The notes under the pieces were generated by a model, which was given only the letters and a program-made list of their open reading frames with translations, was not told the DNA's origin and made no database searches. Of a stretch of DNA of 8,773 nt, positions 6,521-8,773 are shown one piece after another. The first letter of the stretch is position 1. Each line of letters opens with the position of its first letter. The position numbers were made by a program, and so were the translations under genes. Origin of the DNA: an uncultured Bacteroidales bacterium (GTDB taxonomy: Bacteria > Bacteroidota > Bacteroidia > Bacteroidales > UBA932); contig CALCEJ010000154.1 of assembly GCA_937900465.1 (NCBI GenBank), forward strand, positions 1-8,773, written 5' to 3'.

Positions 6521-7888
6521 ATGAAATTTAAAACACTTGCTGCGTCAGTGGCGATTCTCCTCGCCGGAGCATTTTCCCTGCAGGCGCAGAAATATAGCGG
6601 CGGTCTTGTGGACAAGACCGTTGCAGTCGTCGGCGGTGAGGTCATAATGATCTCGGACCTTGAAAGTCAGGTCCAGCAGATGAGGGCCCAAGGCTATTCC
6701 TCGGATAAGGATATGCGCTGCGAGATCCTTGAGCAGATGATGGAGCAGAAACTCTTCCTGATGCAGGCCCGCCTGGACTCCCTGACGGTCAATCAGGATA
6801 TGGTTGAAAACGAGATGCAGAGCCGTATGGACCAGTACAGGACATACCTCGGCGGCGACGAAGGCGTCGAGAAGTACTTCGGAAAGCCCCTTTACAGGCT
6901 CCGTCAGGAGTGGAGGCAGATGATGGAGGATATGTCCCTTACCCAGCAGGAACAGTCCCAGGTCGCGAATTCCATCCAGGAAATCACCCCTCACGACGTG
7001 CACGAGTACCTTGATACAACCGCGGTGGAGGACCTCCCGATAGTCCCTGTCAAATACCAGCTGAGCCAGATATGCATATATCCTGACCGCGAGGCGGCCA
7101 ATATGGCCGTAAAGGAAAGGCTCCTTGCAATCCGCGAGAGAATCATCAACGGAGAGAAGTTCTCAACCCTTGCAAGGATTTATTCCGAAGACGGCAGTTC
7201 CCGCCGTGGAGGCGAACTGGGTATGGCGTCGAAGTCCATCTACTGGCAGTCCTTCTCCGATGCGGCGATGTCCCTCCGCCCCGGAATGATTTCCCAGATT
7301 GTCGAGACCCCGGACGGTTTCCACCTTATCCAGGTGATTGAGAAAAAGGGCGATATGTTCAATGCCCGCCACATTCTGATGCGTCCCCAGTACACCTCTG
7401 AGGACCGCGAGAAGGCATTCTCCCGTCTTGACAGCCTCAGAACCAAGATTCTTGAGGAGGATATGTCTTTCTCCCTTGCCGCCCGTTTCTTCTCCGAAGA
7501 TCCCCATACCCGTACGAACGGCGGCCAGATGGCGGACCCCGGTACCGGTTCCTCCTACTTCGAGATAGACCAGCTCAAACCCCAGGACTATCAGGCGATC
7601 AAAGACCTCAAGGAAGGGGAAATATCGGAGCCGGTCGAATCCCTTGACAACGAGGGCAGAAGCGGAAACACAGTCTACAAGATCATCCGTGTGGACCGTA
7701 TCATTCCTTCCCATACCGCTTCCTTCGAAAACGACTACTCTCAGATCCTTCAGGACGTCACCTACCGCCATCAGATGAAAGCCATCGACGACTTCCTCGA
7801 GGATAAGATCAAGAATACCTATATCGTAATCGATCCTATGTACCGCGAGTGCCCGTTCGCCCGCGAGATATGGCACACAAAGTTCTGA
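6521..7888 (+). CDS. surA: SurA-type periplasmic chaperone / peptidyl-prolyl cis-trans isomerase with two PpiC domains
   Basis: This is a periplasmic chaperone that escorts outer-membrane proteins and may isomerise Xaa-Pro bonds. It has 455 residues. The signal peptide MKFKTLAASVAILLAGAFSLQA is cut before Q23. An N-terminal chaperone region (about 27-170, starting VDKTVAVVGGEVIMISDLE) is followed by two parvulin domains at about 177-275 and 282-395. The first keeps GGELG (230-234) and GFH (267-269), but has Gln183 where parvulins usually carry the first His. The second keeps that His (ARHIL, H284), but has Y386 instead of the second His and GGQM instead of GGxLG. The start at 6521 gives the signal peptide; the in-frame ATG at 6485 lies inside the upstream gene and would add 12 polar residues. 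It lies one base after the lipoprotein gene and one base before the ostA-like gene. Confidence 0.93.
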   Translation: MKFKTLAASVAILLAGAFSLQAQKYSGGLVDKTVAVVGGEVIMISDLESQVQQMRAQGYSSDKDMRCEILEQMMEQKLFLMQARLDSLTVNQDMVENEMQSRMDQYRTYLGGDEGVEKYFGKPLYRLRQEWRQMMEDMSLTQQEQSQVANSIQEITPHDVHEYLDTTAVEDLPIVPVKYQLSQICIYPDREAANMAVKERLLAIRERIINGEKFSTLARIYSEDGSSRRGGELGMASKSIYWQSFSDAAMSLRPGMISQIVETPDGFHLIQVIEKKGDMFNARHILMRPQYTSEDREKAFSRLDSLRTKILEEDMSFSLAARFFSEDPHTRTNGGQMADPGTGSSYFEIDQLKPQDYQAIKDLKEGEISEPVESLDNEGRSGNTVYKIIRVDRIIPSHTASFENDYSQILQDVTYRHQMKAIDDFLEDKIKNTYIVIDPMYRECPFAREIWHTKF

Positions 7889-7889
7889 G

Positions 7890-8773
7890 ATGCACCTCCG
7901 CCTGAAAATGTGGATAATGACGGCGCTGCTGGCACTTACGCTGGCGGCCCCTCCGTCATTTGCCCAGAGGCGGAAAGAGAATTCGGATTCGCTCGTCACC
8001 CTGATTAGCGCAAAATCGGCCCAGATTATGGAAATCGGGGGCCAGAGTTACCGGAAGGTCGTGGGCCCGGCGCGGTTCCTCCATAACGATACGTACCTGC
8101 TTTGCGACACGGCCCTCTGGAATGTCAACACCAACATCATCGATGCGATAGGTCACGTACGCATCATCCAGGACAGGACAACCCTCAGGAGCGAGACCCT
8201 GCAATATGTGGTGGACGAGAATATGGCGAAGTTCCGCGGCTCGCTGGTCCAGCTCGAAGACAAGGACAAGAACACGCTGAGGACCCACTACCTCGACTAC
8301 AACACCAAGGATTCCGTCGCAATCTTCCAGAATGGAGCCTCGATGAAAGACAAGGACGGTCAGATTATCGAGAGCCTCTACGGCACCTACGACGCCAAGG
8401 CCCATCAGTTCGTATTCAACGACAAGGTCAATATGTACTCCGACACGACGTTCGTCAAGACGTCCCGGCTGGAGTACCGCTCAGACCAGAATATCGCGTA
8501 TTTCGGCTACGGCACCGATATGTGGCAGGATGACAATATGCTTTCTGCAAACGACGGCTGGTATGACCGCGTCAAGGAACTTTTCTTCTTCCGCCGGAAT
8601 GTCCATATCCTTACCCCTGACCAGGAGGTCTGGTCAGACTCCCTGTACTATCACAGGGCAGTTAATGACGTGACTTTCCTCGGAAATGTCGAGGCGATGG
8701 ACACGACAAGGAACGTCTTTACGCTCTCCGGCCGGCTGGACTACTGTGACAGCCTGTCCCAGATTAAACTGAC
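7890..8773 (+). CDS. OstA/LptA-like periplasmic protein, 3' end cut by the window
   Basis: This is an OstA-like protein, the family that includes the LPS-transport bridge LptA and the N-terminal domain of LptD. The frame is open from ATG 7890 to the window edge (294 residues). A signal peptide is cut after PPSFA, before Q26. The body shows the repeated short beta-strand pattern of the OstA fold, with phrases such as LRSETLQYVVDENMAKFRGSL (99-119), DAIGHVRI (85-92) and VWSDSLYYHRAVNDVTFLGNV (247-267), and many alternating polar and hydrophobic residues. It likely binds the lipid A part of LPS between the inner and outer membrane, but that role is inferred from the family. It is the third gene of the lipoprotein-surA unit and one base after surA. 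Full length and any further domains lie outside the window; in Bacteroidales I expect mutL to follow, which could be checked. Confidence 0.88.
   Translation, partial: MHLRLKMWIMTALLALTLAAPPSFAQRRKENSDSLVTLISAKSAQIMEIGGQSYRKVVGPARFLHNDTYLLCDTALWNVNTNIIDAIGHVRIIQDRTTLRSETLQYVVDENMAKFRGSLVQLEDKDKNTLRTHYLDYNTKDSVAIFQNGASMKDKDGQIIESLYGTYDAKAHQFVFNDKVNMYSDTTFVKTSRLEYRSDQNIAYFGYGTDMWQDDNMLSANDGWYDRVKELFFFRRNVHILTPDQEVWSDSLYYHRAVNDVTFLGNVEAMDTTRNVFTLSGRLDYCDSLSQIKL

Noticed and set aside
7163..7999. A 278-codon open frame on the minus strand opposite surA and the ostA-like gene
   Set aside because: It spans the junction of two well-supported plus-strand genes, has no promoter or recognisable domain, and looks like a compositional shadow.

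Overview
The window looks like a stretch of a GC-rich Bacteroidota chromosome, most likely Bacteroidales. The evidence is threefold. The proteins resemble Bacteroidales versions of FabG, aminopeptidase P, NhaA, SurA and OstA. The intergenic gaps carry the Bacteroidota -7 promoter signature TAnnTTTG. All three predicted signal peptidase I substrates have Gln right after the cleavage site. I see no tRNA, rRNA, CRISPR array, transposase, phage gene or clear sign of horizontal transfer. The content is housekeeping and cell-envelope genes, and there is no gene-free stretch longer than about 105 bases.

Layout. Positions 1-2871 on the minus strand hold a two-gene unit: nhaA (Na+/H+ antiporter, 1438-2871), then dacB (PBP4-type D-Ala-D-Ala carboxypeptidase/endopeptidase). 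The dacB start overlaps the nhaA stop in an ATGA, and dacB runs off the left edge. An 85-base divergent promoter region separates this unit from a plus-strand pair, fabG (2957-3703) and an aminopeptidase P (3705-5102), which are one base apart. A stand-alone gene for a 119-residue protein of unknown function follows (5207-5566). It has its own promoter and a strong intrinsic terminator at 5590-5616. Immediately after that, a new promoter drives an outer-membrane-biogenesis unit: a SurA-like lipoprotein (5650-6519), a SurA-type periplasmic chaperone/PPIase (6521-7888) and an OstA/LptA-like protein (7890 to the right edge). Each is one base from the next.

How the genes fit together. The right-hand unit makes sense as one pathway: two SurA-like chaperones for outer-membrane protein folding, with an OstA-family protein likely concerned with LPS transport. 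DacB trims peptidoglycan in the same compartment. FabG feeds fatty-acid synthesis and aminopeptidase P handles Xaa-Pro peptides in the cytosol.

I did not find a convincing undescribed system. The points most worth a second look are a Gly/Ala-rich repeated insertion in the DacB C-terminus at the window edge, the reciprocal loss of active-site residues between the two PPIase domains of SurA, the uncharacterised 119-residue protein with a basic Ala/Pro/Lys tail, a palindrome at its predicted transcription start, and a promoter that predicts a nearly leaderless mRNA for the lipoprotein.
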